Shown: positions 16,596 through 23,953 of the stretch, piece after piece | Position numbering within the stretch: the stretch's first letter is position 1 | How the letters are laid out: every line of letters starts with the position of its first letter | NCBI GenBank assembly: GCA_035543335.1 | Contig: DASZZH010000023.1 | Span: 1-64,000 of the forward strand | Reading direction: 5' to 3' | Length of the DNA stretch: 64,000 nucleotides | Origin: Burkholderiales bacterium | Lineage (GTDB): Bacteria > Pseudomonadota > Gammaproteobacteria > Burkholderiales > JAHFRG01 | Position numbers and translations under genes: made by a program | The notes under the pieces: model-generated | Seen by the model: only the letters and a program-made list of their open reading frames with translations | What the model was told of the DNA's origin: nothing | The model's database searches: none

Positions 16596-17075
16596 CTATT
16601 TGATCACCGCTGCGCCGGCACCGGCCACCTGCCCATCCTGAACAGACGTTCCGCCGGAAGCACCGATGGCGCCGATGATCTTGCCGTCTTCGATGATGGG
16701 TACGCCGCCCTCGATGGCGGTAATGCCGTCCAGGGTCAGGTACGTGATGTTCGACTTGACAACATTCTCGAGCGCTAGGGTTGCGCGCTTGTACTGAACG
16801 GACGCCTTGGCCTTGTGGATCGCCACGTCAATGCTCCCCCACTGCACCACGTCAAAGCGCTCCAGGTAAACCAGCTGTCCGCCCGTATCCACAATGGCAA
16901 TGACCGAGTTGACCTTCATCTCCACCGACTTTGCCGCTGCTGCCGCCGCTACCTTCTTGGCCGCCGCTAGGTTGATGTTCGGGCCGTAGGGGTTCGGCAT
17001 TTGCTGGGCGAAAGCCGATCCTGCGATGAAGAGGGCGACAACACAAAGTACCGCCGCGAGTTTCACAGAACGCAT
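16596..17075 (-). CDS. Secreted GlcG/HbpS-family heme-binding-like protein
   Basis: About 159 residues. Start at 17075 follows AAGGAGG; the longer open frame to 17189 has no such site. A signal peptide (MRSVKLAAVLCVVALFIAGS then AFA) directs export to the periplasm. The remainder is the DUF336/HbpS fold: LAAAKKVAAAAAAKSVE, then VIAIVDTGGQLVYLERFD, IHKAKASVQYKRATLALE, and GGVPIIEDGKIIGAIGASGG. Family members bind heme or act in oxidative-stress sensing; the role here is not shown by neighbours. A terminator follows. Confidence 0.88.
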   Translation of the reverse strand: MRSVKLAAVLCVVALFIAGSAFAQQMPNPYGPNINLAAAKKVAAAAAAKSVEMKVNSVIAIVDTGGQLVYLERFDVVQWGSIDVAIHKAKASVQYKRATLALENVVKSNITYLTLDGITAIEGGVPIIEDGKIIGAIGASGGTSVQDGQVAGAGAAVIK

Positions 17076-17618
17076 GGGTGAATCCTCCTTTGAGATCTGC
17101 ATTTCCACCTCCGGTGGGGAGAGAGCAGTATAAGAAAGAGCAGCGTTCAAGTCAAAAGAGCTGCACAGAAAAAGCGTTTGTACTGCCATGCGGCATCGCC
17201 CGCTCTACGATCTGTCCTCGTCCGACCCCAGGCACCTTGCCCGGACTCAAGCCGGAGCGTCAGGACGCGTTCTGGGGCCCGATCCGCGCTTGCCGGTTAA
17301 TTCAAACATTGAACGGCCGCTTTTCGGATAGGCGGGTGACCGGAATGGGTCGCTTACCGCCAAGTCGCGAATCGGTCAATAGCGGACATTCGCGATCCCA
17401 CTTGGAACCTTCCAAAAACCGGTGGAGAATAGGCATCTGAAAGCGGCATGCCCATGATCTTCACGCACTTCTGGGCTACCGACAATGCAGGGAAGCTCGC
17501 CCAGGCCCTGCGTACCGGGCTTGAGAAAACGGCGATCGCAAAAAACTGAGTCCCTATTGATGATGCGTCACAAGGAATCGAAGCTCGCAACCCGTGGTAA
17601 AACGCAAAAGGAGTAGTT
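17076..17618. other. Intergenic stretch, repeat traces only
   Basis: About 540 bp. Near 17310-17400 there are traces of the hairpin family (GGCCGCTTTTCGG, then GGTCAATAGCGGACATTCGCG). No gene was recognised. The open frame on the minus strand across this stretch resembles nothing and overlaps the next gene's promoter side. Confidence 0.4.
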
Positions 17619-18125
17619 ATGAACACGAGATTCTCAAGGTTGGTCATCTCCGCAATTGGCGGAGTGCTTCTGATGGGCGGCACCGCCATAGCCGAGGAGA
17701 AGGGGGTCGATTGGAATGCGCTCAAAGCGGCAAAGATCTCGCTTAGCAAGGGACTCGCTGCCGCACAGCAGAAAGGTAAACCGATTTCGGGCAAGTTCGA
17801 GATGGAAGATGGAAAGCTCCAGCTCTCCGTATACACCGCAAATAAGGGCAAGTTCTTGGAAGTGATTGTCGACTACAAGAGCGGCAAGATCGCTAAGAGC
17901 GAAGAAATTAAGGAGGGTGATGACCTCTCATATTCAGTCACTCAGGCCAAAGCTATGGCGAAAGCGAAAAAGAGTCTGCGCGCTGCCGCCGATAAGGCGG
18001 TGGCCGGCAACACCGGGTATCGAGCGGTGAGCGTCGTTCCGTCGTTGGAACAGGGTAAGCCCATAGCGACTATTGTTCTAGAGAATGCGACCGGAACGAA
18101 AACCGTCTCAGAAAAACTCGACTGA
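17619..18125 (+). CDS. Secreted PepSY-domain protein
   Basis: 168 residues. AAAAGGAG lies 6 bases before the ATG. A signal peptide ends near GGTAIAEE, so the protein is periplasmic. Two repeats of a PepSY-like layout follow: LSKGLAAAQQKGKPISGKFE with a beta hairpin ending VDYKSGKIAKSEE, and QAKAMAKAKKSLRAAADKAV with a similar beta pair. PepSY domains are found in protease inhibitors and accessory proteins of membrane enzymes. It is not linked to an operon. Confidence 0.82.
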   Translation: MNTRFSRLVISAIGGVLLMGGTAIAEEKGVDWNALKAAKISLSKGLAAAQQKGKPISGKFEMEDGKLQLSVYTANKGKFLEVIVDYKSGKIAKSEEIKEGDDLSYSVTQAKAMAKAKKSLRAAADKAVAGNTGYRAVSVVPSLEQGKPIATIVLENATGTKTVSEKLD

Positions 18126-18343
18126 GTGGTGCCATCCGTTTCACGGTGCCCACGTAAGATCGCCGCTGGACAATTCGTTTAGGGGATTTGCCGTTCCCGA
18201 TCGTAGGTCGAAACCGGGCCTGCTCACAACCCGTCTGCGCCGCGATGGGCCGTTTAGTTTTTAAGGGGGGTTCCCTATGAAATTCGTAAGTCCCGCGGCG
18301 TTAAAACTTGATCATGACGATAATCCCACTGAACTAGCACGTT

Positions 18344-18417
18344 GAATGTCCGCTTTGGGTCGATTAGCGACCGTCACCTCTCGGCCAAAAGCGGCCGGCC
18401 TGGCGAATAACTAGTAG
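18344..18417. repeat. Hairpin-family repeat with attI-like tail
   Basis: GAATGTCCGCTTTGGGTCGA, then GCGACCGTCAC and TCTCGGCCAAAAGCGG. The same order occurs at 18878-18934. The tail GGCCGGCCTGGCGAATAACT resembles 10461-10480 just before the integron recombination point. The rest of 18126-18499 has nothing I recognise. Confidence 0.6.
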
Positions 18418-18499
18418 GCGGTAAGAACACACGAACATGGACGCCACGGTCATCGCATCGTTTGTTCGGCGCATAAGATATTTAGCAATGGAGCAAGAA

Positions 18500-18775
18500 A
18501 TGAAAAAACTATTCGCTGTGCTAGCGGTAGCCGGTATCGCCGGATGTGCAACCCCCGGTTCTGGGATCGTCCAGATCGCGGACGACACCTATATGCATTC
18601 GAAATTTGGATCCGCTTTTACCTATTCGGGGGGATATGTAAAAGCAGAACTGTACAAGGAGGCCACTCAGTTTTGCGCGGCTAAGGGCAAGAAGCTGATA
18701 CCTTTAGACTCAACATCAAAGGATGCTGGCATTGCTTCCTATGCATCTGCGGAAATTCAATTCAAATGCCAGTAA
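18500..18775 (+). CDS. Small lipoprotein
   Basis: 91 residues. The ATG at 18500 is chosen because it opens a lipoprotein signal (MKKLFAVLAVAGIAGC) and has GGAG eight bases before it; the frame is open further upstream. The mature part is small, with two Cys residues (FCAAKG and QFKCQ at the end) that may form a disulfide. It belongs to a class of small uncharacterised lipoproteins; no function can be given. Flanked on both sides by copies of the hairpin repeat. Confidence 0.75.
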   Translation: MKKLFAVLAVAGIAGCATPGSGIVQIADDTYMHSKFGSAFTYSGGYVKAELYKEATQFCAAKGKKLIPLDSTSKDAGIASYASAEIQFKCQ

Positions 18776-18877
18776 GGAGCATTCCACGCATTTACGAATG
18801 CCCACGCGTCATGGTGTCGAGAAATCGCAGCTCATCCATGAGCTCCGCGCCGCGGGCCGCCAGTTACATTGTTTCGT

Positions 18878-18934
18878 GAATGTCTGCTTCGGGTCGATTA
18901 GCGACCGTCACGTCTCGGCCAAGAGCGGACATTC
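18878..18934. repeat. Hairpin-family repeat
   Basis: GAATGTCTGC and GCGGACATTC form inverted arms with one mismatch; the interior repeats the GGGTCGATTAGCGACCGTCAC and TCTCGGCCAA order of 18344-18394. It lies just after the end of the three-gene minus-strand operon. Confidence 0.7.
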
Positions 18935-18946
18935 AGCGCGTTCGAA

Positions 18947-19804
18947 TTAGATGCAAGATCTCGGATCTCCAAGCTCATTTGGCAAAAAGTCCCAATACGT
19001 CTGAGTTTGTTCAGCGACACCATCACGGCGAATCGACCATACAGTCCACTGCGCGTGAATATAGGTATCGACACAGTAGACGTGAGATGGAACATGCCCG
19101 AGATGCTGAATTGCGGATGTGAACGCGCTTCTGATGAATGGAAAATTGGATAGGGCAGCATCCCAGTTTTCGAGAACCAGAACATCAATGGCTCCCAATT
19201 CCGCCCATCCTTTTAGCTTCGAGAGCTTGCTGCTGATTCCTTTCATCATCTGAGTAACACGGTCTTTCTCGATGCTTATCTCATTGATTCCTCTTGCGGC
19301 AAAAAGCTTCGTCGGAGCTGACCAGCGTTGCCATCTGAGATCTGCCGAAAACGGCACCCCCTCGGGAGTCTCGGATTCAGCACCGCGGTCACCTTTGGAT
19401 TCAAGACGGTGCGCAGCATCCAGAATCCATTTTGCTAGGCGTGCTCTTATATGCGGCACCTCGTGATGCTTGATACCGGTTGTCGCGCCGACTGAAAGAA
19501 TTAATTGATACAGACCATTCGCCGGTAGTTTCCCTTCTAACTCCGCACTAAGGCCATCGGTCATTCCAGCGAAGTTGAAACCATCCCCAATCTGATTGTG
19601 AAATGCCTCTACTCGCGTATGTTCTAGCGCATATCTGAGGCCACCAATTCTGCAAACTAGCTCAACTGGGTGTGCGCCACCCATTTTCTCGGGGAATGAT
19701 AGGTCGGCCCTGATCGCATTCCGAGTGCGTTCCAGTACTCTAAGGGTTGCGTCGAGGCACTTGCCTTCATTGTTAGGCAACTTGAGCGTATGCGCAGAGG
19801 TCAT
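18947..19804 (-). CDS. Hypothetical protein, third gene of an island operon
   Basis: About 285 residues; the ATG at 19804 overlaps the stop of the gene upstream (ATGA), which makes it the natural start. No signal peptide or membrane segment. Nothing resembling a known enzyme was seen; there is a helical N-terminal half (CLDATLRVLERTRNAIRADL) and a mixed C-terminal half (AIDVLVLENWDAALSNFPFI; PSHVYCVDTYIHAQWTVWSI). Translational coupling suggests it works with the HEPN-like protein before it. Confidence 0.6.
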   Translation of the reverse strand: MTSAHTLKLPNNEGKCLDATLRVLERTRNAIRADLSFPEKMGGAHPVELVCRIGGLRYALEHTRVEAFHNQIGDGFNFAGMTDGLSAELEGKLPANGLYQLILSVGATTGIKHHEVPHIRARLAKWILDAAHRLESKGDRGAESETPEGVPFSADLRWQRWSAPTKLFAARGINEISIEKDRVTQMMKGISSKLSKLKGWAELGAIDVLVLENWDAALSNFPFIRSAFTSAIQHLGHVPSHVYCVDTYIHAQWTVWSIRRDGVAEQTQTYWDFLPNELGDPRSCI

Positions 19805-20604
19805 GACGCTTTTGTGTCGGCCCGGGCGCCCCAACCCGACCTCTTCACGTCCTCGACCACTTTCTCTATCAGCTCCGATACGCTGAGCGCGTCGCAGATC
19901 ATTTGCGGATGAAGAAATAGCGGCCGCGCGTCGTCGGAGAGCAAATGAGAAAACGCGCCACAGATTGTTCCTAGAGAATCCTGCTCCGCCCTGAGGCGAA
20001 TCACCTCCGCGATGTCTCTATTCGTCATCGCAAGCTGTATGGCGGAACCGAGGTCTTGCCATTTGGCGCTGTCCTTCGTCCTCACCGTGTAAGGCGGGAC
20101 GTACAGCGGTATCCGATGCGCAAGCGCATCCCGATAGTTCTTAGCGTATTCCTCGAACCACGAAAGCAACTTCGAATTGAGATAGCTACGTAACGGCTCC
20201 GAGAGGTGTTGCTGCGTCCGCTTATTGAATAGCCCGACGAACGTGCGATCACCAGCTGTCGTTGACACGCGCCCCTGCTCGAGCATATAAACCCATGCGA
20301 TGTTGTCCAGGATACCGTAGACATTGATCGCAAAGGCATGAAGGTTGATTTGAATATCGTTAAGTTCTTCGATCTCGAGGAGTCGCGTCCTCTCGGGAGG
20401 AAATATTTTGAATACGTTCTCCAAGCACCGGCGCGCGGTCTTTATCCGTCGGCCGACGCCTTGCTTGAGGTACTCGATGGCTTTCTCATTCTTGGCCAAC
20501 GGGACTAGCTCCGCAAGCACGCTAAACATGGCAACGTCGAGCCGATCCGCGGCCGGTTGAAACTCGGCGGCGACTTTCCGCGCTTGCTCTAGAGAGAGCC
20601 TCAT
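19801..20604 (-). CDS. HEPN-like hypothetical protein
   Basis: 267 residues. The segment NYRDALAHRIPLYVPP holds Arg-x4-His, the HEPN nuclease pattern, after a long helical region (LNDIQINLHAFAINVYGILD NIAW). Overall it looks like the large all-helical HEPN proteins found in accessory regions. Middle gene of a minus-strand operon: 13 bp after the membrane protein at 20618-21397 and overlapping the next gene by 4 bp. HEPN domains often cut RNA in defence or toxin-antitoxin systems, but catalysis is not proven here. Confidence 0.6.
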   Translation of the reverse strand: MRLSLEQARKVAAEFQPAADRLDVAMFSVLAELVPLAKNEKAIEYLKQGVGRRIKTARRCLENVFKIFPPERTRLLEIEELNDIQINLHAFAINVYGILDNIAWVYMLEQGRVSTTAGDRTFVGLFNKRTQQHLSEPLRSYLNSKLLSWFEEYAKNYRDALAHRIPLYVPPYTVRTKDSAKWQDLGSAIQLAMTNRDIAEVIRLRAEQDSLGTICGAFSHLLSDDARPLFLHPQMICDALSVSELIEKVVEDVKRSGWGARADTKAS

Positions 20605-20617
20605 GCTCAGAAAGGCG

Positions 20618-21397
20618 TTAGGCCCCTTCAGGGGGAGCAGATTGCTGCGGGACCGTCCGCGCCACGGCGCCCTGGCGATCCATTTCTGCCAGCATTTCGA
20701 GAATCGGGCGCGGCAACTGGGGCAGGTTCTCCCGCCGAAAGTGTGGGGCGACGACAGTCGATTTCACAAAGTGTGGCTGCTTGGCCCACCACTTGTTCAA
20801 AGTGTCCTCAAGAGCCGCGCGGAGGCTCGAAATCGCGTCTGTGTAGGCCTTCTCATTGTCACGGGCGCGCTTCGCAACACTCTTGATGGCAGTGAGCATA
20901 GTCTCAATTCGCTGCGGCCCGAGGGCTTTCTCCGCCTCGGCGTGGGAGGTAAAATTCCTTGTCGAAACTTCTTGATAAATGGCTTGCGCGGCATCGTTGC
21001 GGAATTTTTCAACCGCCTGCATATCGCGGTATGTCAATTCGGCTAGGCGTACTGCGTTGAGCGCCTCGATACGCTCGGGGTTCTCGAAGAGGAACGATAG
21101 CGATTTGAGGTCGATGCAGTAGTCTCCGAAGCTCTGAAGGTTCGGGCGAATGCGTGCCCACAGCGGGCTGTCGCTCGCCCTCTCGGGGTCAGCCATATCA
21201 GCATATGCTCCCAGCCTCCACAGTAGGTACTCGTTCAGCATGCTGTTGAGCATGCTTAGGGTGAGGTTTCCTGCGGCAACGTTCTCCTGTTGCTGACGGC
21301 GCGCGTCGTGAACGCGCGTAGACAAGAACGCAAGGCCCGCGCCAATGAATGGGCCTATGGCAGCGTTGAGTATGCCCAAGATTGCCGTTCCGATCAC
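20618..21397 (-). CDS. Membrane-anchored hypothetical protein, first gene of an island operon
   Basis: 259 residues. One N-terminal hydrophobic segment (AILGILNAAIGPFIGAGLAFL) anchors a largely helical cytoplasmic part with charged heptad-like stretches (RNDAAQAIYQEVSTRNFTSH; AITSVAKRARDNEKAY-type). No enzyme motif. It leads the operon with the HEPN-like gene. Function unknown. Confidence 0.55.
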   Translation of the reverse strand: MIGTAILGILNAAIGPFIGAGLAFLSTRVHDARRQQQENVAAGNLTLSMLNSMLNEYLLWRLGAYADMADPERASDSPLWARIRPNLQSFGDYCIDLKSLSFLFENPERIEALNAVRLAELTYRDMQAVEKFRNDAAQAIYQEVSTRNFTSHAEAEKALGPQRIETMLTAIKSVAKRARDNEKAYTDAISSLRAALEDTLNKWWAKQPHFVKSTVVAPHFRRENLPQLPRPILEMLAEMDRQGAVARTVPQQSAPPEGA

Positions 21398-21547
21398 GGA
21401 TCATCGCCTCGCGAAGCCACCGTGCAGTGGCGCTAGCGTGTATTGTATATCAGTCCCAATGGGTGCCGTTTCAGGACATTCGTCCACCGAGTAGAGAGCA
21501 ATACTGAAGCAGCAGCGCTAAATAGCGCTGGGTTTGAGTCCGATGCC

Positions 21548-21577
21548 AATGTCAGCTTTGGGTCGATAGCCGACATT
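21548..21577. repeat. Hairpin repeat, second composite copy
   Basis: AATGTCAGCT and AGCCGACATT flank TTGGGTCGAT, with one mismatch in the arms. It is the same unit as 6225-6254 and is likewise followed by a GAGTGC(C/T)GGC box and an inverted tRNA-Asn 3' half. Confidence 0.75.
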
Positions 21578-21589
21578 GAGTGCCGGCTT

Positions 21590-21640
21590 TCCCAGTAGGG
21601 CTCGAACCTACGACCTGCGGATTAACAGTCCGCAACGCTC
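21590..21640 (-). other. tRNA-Asn(GTT) 3'-half remnant
   Basis: Minus strand reads AGAGCGTTGCGGACTGTTAA (end of D arm and anticodon stem-loop), then TCCGCAGGTCGTAGG and TTCGAGCCCTAC (T arm). The acceptor 5' strand and most of the D arm are absent. It is the best preserved of the three tRNA-Asn pieces. From 21398 to 21547 I see nothing else. Confidence 0.65.
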
Positions 21641-21800
21641 TTAAAGCCCAGTCTGGCGGCGCAAGCGTTGAGAAATGTGTAAATACTAGTGGTCAGCGAT
21701 GAATTATTTTTGAAGCGATAAAATTCCGCTCCTGAGATTTGCATTCCGTAGAAAAATGCGGCCCCTTAGATTCGGTAACAAAAAAATGTGGCGTTAGGGC

Positions 21801-21828
21801 TTGACAACTCAAATTATATGTATATACT
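21801..21828 (+). promoter_or_regulatory. Promoter of the MarR regulator, with operator-like AT palindrome
   Basis: TTGACA (21801-21806) and TATACT (21823-21828) are 16 bp apart. The spacer carries TTATATGTATATA, similar to the ATATGCATATACATATG palindromes at 22316-22332 and 22474-22490. This suggests the MarR protein binds here and limits its own synthesis. Confidence 0.75.
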
Positions 21829-21836
21829 TGCATTCT

Positions 21837-22295
21837 ATGAACAGCCGTATTGACACTTCTGAACTGGCACTCTGCTCCGAGATAAGCAGGATATGTGTGG
21901 GCTTTAATCTGCGAAAAGCCGCGCGTGCTGTCTCCCAGTTTTATGACAGCACCTTCCAAAACAGCGGCTTGCGCAACACGCAGTTCTCGATGCTGGTAGC
22001 GATCCATACCTATGGGCCGTTGACAATTAACGACCTGGCGAACGGTGGGGTGATGGACCAGACCACGGTTTCCCGGAACGTGAGAGTATTGCAGAGGCAG
22101 GGTTATGTCGAAATGGTGCCGGGTACTGACAAACGGACACGTGCTGTGAGCATTACTAGCAAGGGCAAGAGCGTTCTGAAGAGTGCGATCCCTCACTGGA
22201 AAACCGCTCAGGCCCACATGACAAAAAAGCTCGGAGATCAAGGAATGAAAGTATTGTTGGAAGGACTGAAGATGGCCACAAAAGCCGTCAGGTGA
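21837..22295 (+). CDS. MarR-family transcriptional regulator
   Basis: 152 residues. The ATG at 21837 is taken; the TTG that opens the frame further upstream is the -35 box. The winged-helix core is clear: LRNTQFSMLVAIHTYGPLTI, NDLANGGVMDQTTVSRNVRV (recognition helix), LQRQGYVEMVPGTDKRTRAV (wing). Such proteins repress efflux genes and are released by small aromatic or toxic ligands. It sits upstream, in the same direction, of the secreted protein, SDR and RND efflux genes, so it is the likely regulator of that operon. Confidence 0.92.
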   Translation: MNSRIDTSELALCSEISRICVGFNLRKAARAVSQFYDSTFQNSGLRNTQFSMLVAIHTYGPLTINDLANGGVMDQTTVSRNVRVLQRQGYVEMVPGTDKRTRAVSITSKGKSVLKSAIPHWKTAQAHMTKKLGDQGMKVLLEGLKMATKAVR

Positions 22296-22315
22296 GTCCT
22301 ATATTTTTTAACTGC

Positions 22316-22332
22316 TATATGCATATACATAT
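22316..22332. promoter_or_regulatory. MarR operator-like palindrome, copy 1
   Basis: ATATGCATATACATATG with adjacent TATTGACG. It is followed by a ribosome-binding site (AAAGGAGG) but no open gene. Probably a non-productive leftover that can still bind the regulator. Confidence 0.55.
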
Positions 22333-22473
22333 GTATTGACGTTAATGGGAAGGTGAGATATGCAAATTTTTGAAAGGAGGTTCCCAGCCCAAGACATTAG
22401 ATGTGAAGGTGTTGTTGGAAGGACTGCAGATGACCTCGAAAGTCGTCAGGTAAGTCCTAAATTTTTTAACTGT

Positions 22474-22490
22474 AATATGCATATACATAT
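22474..22490. promoter_or_regulatory. MarR operator-like palindrome, copy 2
   Basis: ATATGCATATACATATG, identical to copy 1, 55 bp before the secreted protein gene at 22545. The likely site through which MarR controls the efflux operon. Confidence 0.6.
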
Positions 22491-22544
22491 GTCTTTACGT
22501 CAATCGTAAGACGAGATATGCAAACTTTTGAAAGGAGTATCACC

Positions 22545-22916
22545 ATGTTTAAAACATTGATTGCTAAACCCACCGTCATCACAGCCAGCGCGCTGCTCTT
22601 CGCTTCTTTGGTTGGTGTACACAACGCCAAAGCAGAGCAAGGCGGCTTCGGCTATGTGGATTCTCAGGAACAAGCGCGTCATCTCCTGCAGCACGGAGGA
22701 GTTGTGGAATCTGGTTACTCGCAGGCACCTGCGGCAGCAGGCATCGTCCGCTCAGTTAAGTTGGACGCGCAGGAGCAAGCAAGACGCCTGATTGCAGGCC
22801 CCATCGCCGGTAGTAACGATGGCCCGGTATATATAGGTGCGATGCTGACCTTGAAACCACAAGAGGTCGACGCTCATAAGCAGATTGAGCGTGTTCTTTC
22901 GGCACCCCTACCGTAA
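22545..22916 (+). CDS. Secreted protein with two QEQAR repeats
   Basis: 123 residues from the ATG at 22545 (GAAAGGAG upstream). A signal peptide ends near VHNAKAEQ. The mature part carries two related segments, VDSQEQARHLL and LDAQEQARRLI, spaced about 42 residues apart. I do not know the function; its place between the MarR operator and the efflux genes suggests a periplasmic accessory part of the same response. Confidence 0.78.
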   Translation: MFKTLIAKPTVITASALLFASLVGVHNAKAEQGGFGYVDSQEQARHLLQHGGVVESGYSQAPAAAGIVRSVKLDAQEQARRLIAGPIAGSNDGPVYIGAMLTLKPQEVDAHKQIERVLSAPLP

Positions 22917-22943
22917 TAAAGGCGAGTGGTGTGACGAAGCGTA

Positions 22944-23003
22944 GTGCGGGTGCGAGAGTGTTGCAATTCTATGAACACGACCCTCGTACTCGCATCAACG
23001 CAC
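22944..23003 (+). other. Imperfect inverted repeat between operon genes
   Basis: GTGCGGGTGCGAG and CTCGCATCAACGCAC pair imperfectly around a 30-nt loop and are followed by TTTTC. It may weakly terminate or attenuate transcription between the secreted protein gene and the SDR gene. Confidence 0.35.
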
Positions 23004-23078
23004 TTTTCACGCTTAAGTGTTGTATAGAAACGGGAGCAGCCCTACAAATGCTGCTCACTTAACTAGGAGGGCAAAAAG

Positions 23079-23942
23079 ATGGTGACTCATAAGTACACAA
23101 AGCAAGTCGTTTTGATTTCTGGCGTCTCATCCGGCATAGGCAATGCCATAGCGCGCTTGTTCGCAGATCGTGGTTATCGGGTATTTGGCAGCAGCCGTGA
23201 TCCCGGCCGGTGTTCCCCGATTTCCGGCGTCGAAATGCTCACACTCGATGTCCGAGATCCGGACTCGGTTCGGCGCTGCGTAGGCGACGTCTTGTCCCAG
23301 GCGGGAAATATCGACGTACTGATCAACAACGCGGGCTATGCCTTAATGGGCGGAACGGAGGAGTCTAGTGACGAAGAGATTGCGGCCCAATTCGATACCA
23401 ATTTCCATGGCGTTGTTCGCCTGACCCGGGCGGTCCTGCCCGACATGCGCAAGCGGCGCCGGGGCCACATCATCAACATCAGTTCCCTCGTAGGCAGGAT
23501 TTCAATGCCTTTCATGGGGATTTACTCCGCAAGCAAGCATGCAGTCGAAGCCTATTCCGAGGCCCTCTACCATGAACTGTTGCCGTTCGGAGTGCCCGTG
23601 TCGCTCATCGAGCCGGGCTTCATTCGCACTGCTTTCGGCGATCACAGCGTCACTGCGAAAACACACATTCCCGACTACGCCCCCTGGTACCGGCAGGCCT
23701 CGGAATCGGTGCAGCAGCACCTCGCCAAAGCACCGTCGCCCGATCTGGTAGCAAAGGCCGTACTGCGCGCAGTCGAATCCGACAGGCCCAGGTTGCGTTA
23801 CCTCGTTGGTTCCGACGCCAACCTAGTTGTAAGGCTTCGCAAGTGGCTTCCGGAAACCATGTTCGGACTGGTCCTGCGCTGCGAGTTCGGCTTAAACCGT
23901 GTCACCACGCCCCCGCCGGGCACGTCCATTTATAGAGAATGA
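23079..23942 (+). CDS. Short-chain dehydrogenase/reductase
   Basis: 287 residues; TAGGAGGG lies 9 bases before the ATG. Classical SDR motifs: cofactor-binding SGVSSGIGNAIARLF near residue 15, NNAGYA around residue 87, active-site Ser in ISSL, and YSASKHA as the Tyr-x3-Lys. It oxidises or reduces an unknown small molecule with NAD(P)H in the cytoplasm. The gene ends four bases into the adaptor region and is read with it, so it may modify the compound that the pump exports. Confidence 0.92.
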   Translation: MVTHKYTKQVVLISGVSSGIGNAIARLFADRGYRVFGSSRDPGRCSPISGVEMLTLDVRDPDSVRRCVGDVLSQAGNIDVLINNAGYALMGGTEESSDEEIAAQFDTNFHGVVRLTRAVLPDMRKRRRGHIINISSLVGRISMPFMGIYSASKHAVEAYSEALYHELLPFGVPVSLIEPGFIRTAFGDHSVTAKTHIPDYAPWYRQASESVQQHLAKAPSPDLVAKAVLRAVESDRPRLRYLVGSDANLVVRLRKWLPETMFGLVLRCEFGLNRVTTPPPGTSIYRE

Positions 23943-23953
23943 GGGAAATACTT

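Larger units (their letters stand above)
22251..22538 (+). repeat. Tandem duplication of the marR 3' end plus promoter
   Basis: Bases 22251-22380 and 22409-22538 match at a constant offset of 158 bp with no gaps. Each copy holds the last codons of marR (GTTGGAAGGACTG, GTCAGGT), TTTTTTAACTG, the palindrome ATATGCATATACATATG, and TGAAAGGAG. Only the second copy is followed by a gene; the first runs into ATG-TGA. This suggests two marR/target units fused by a deletion. Confidence 0.85.

Noticed and set aside
21590-21640. Functional tRNA-Asn gene
   Set aside because: The acceptor 5' strand and most of the D arm are missing, so a full cloverleaf cannot form.
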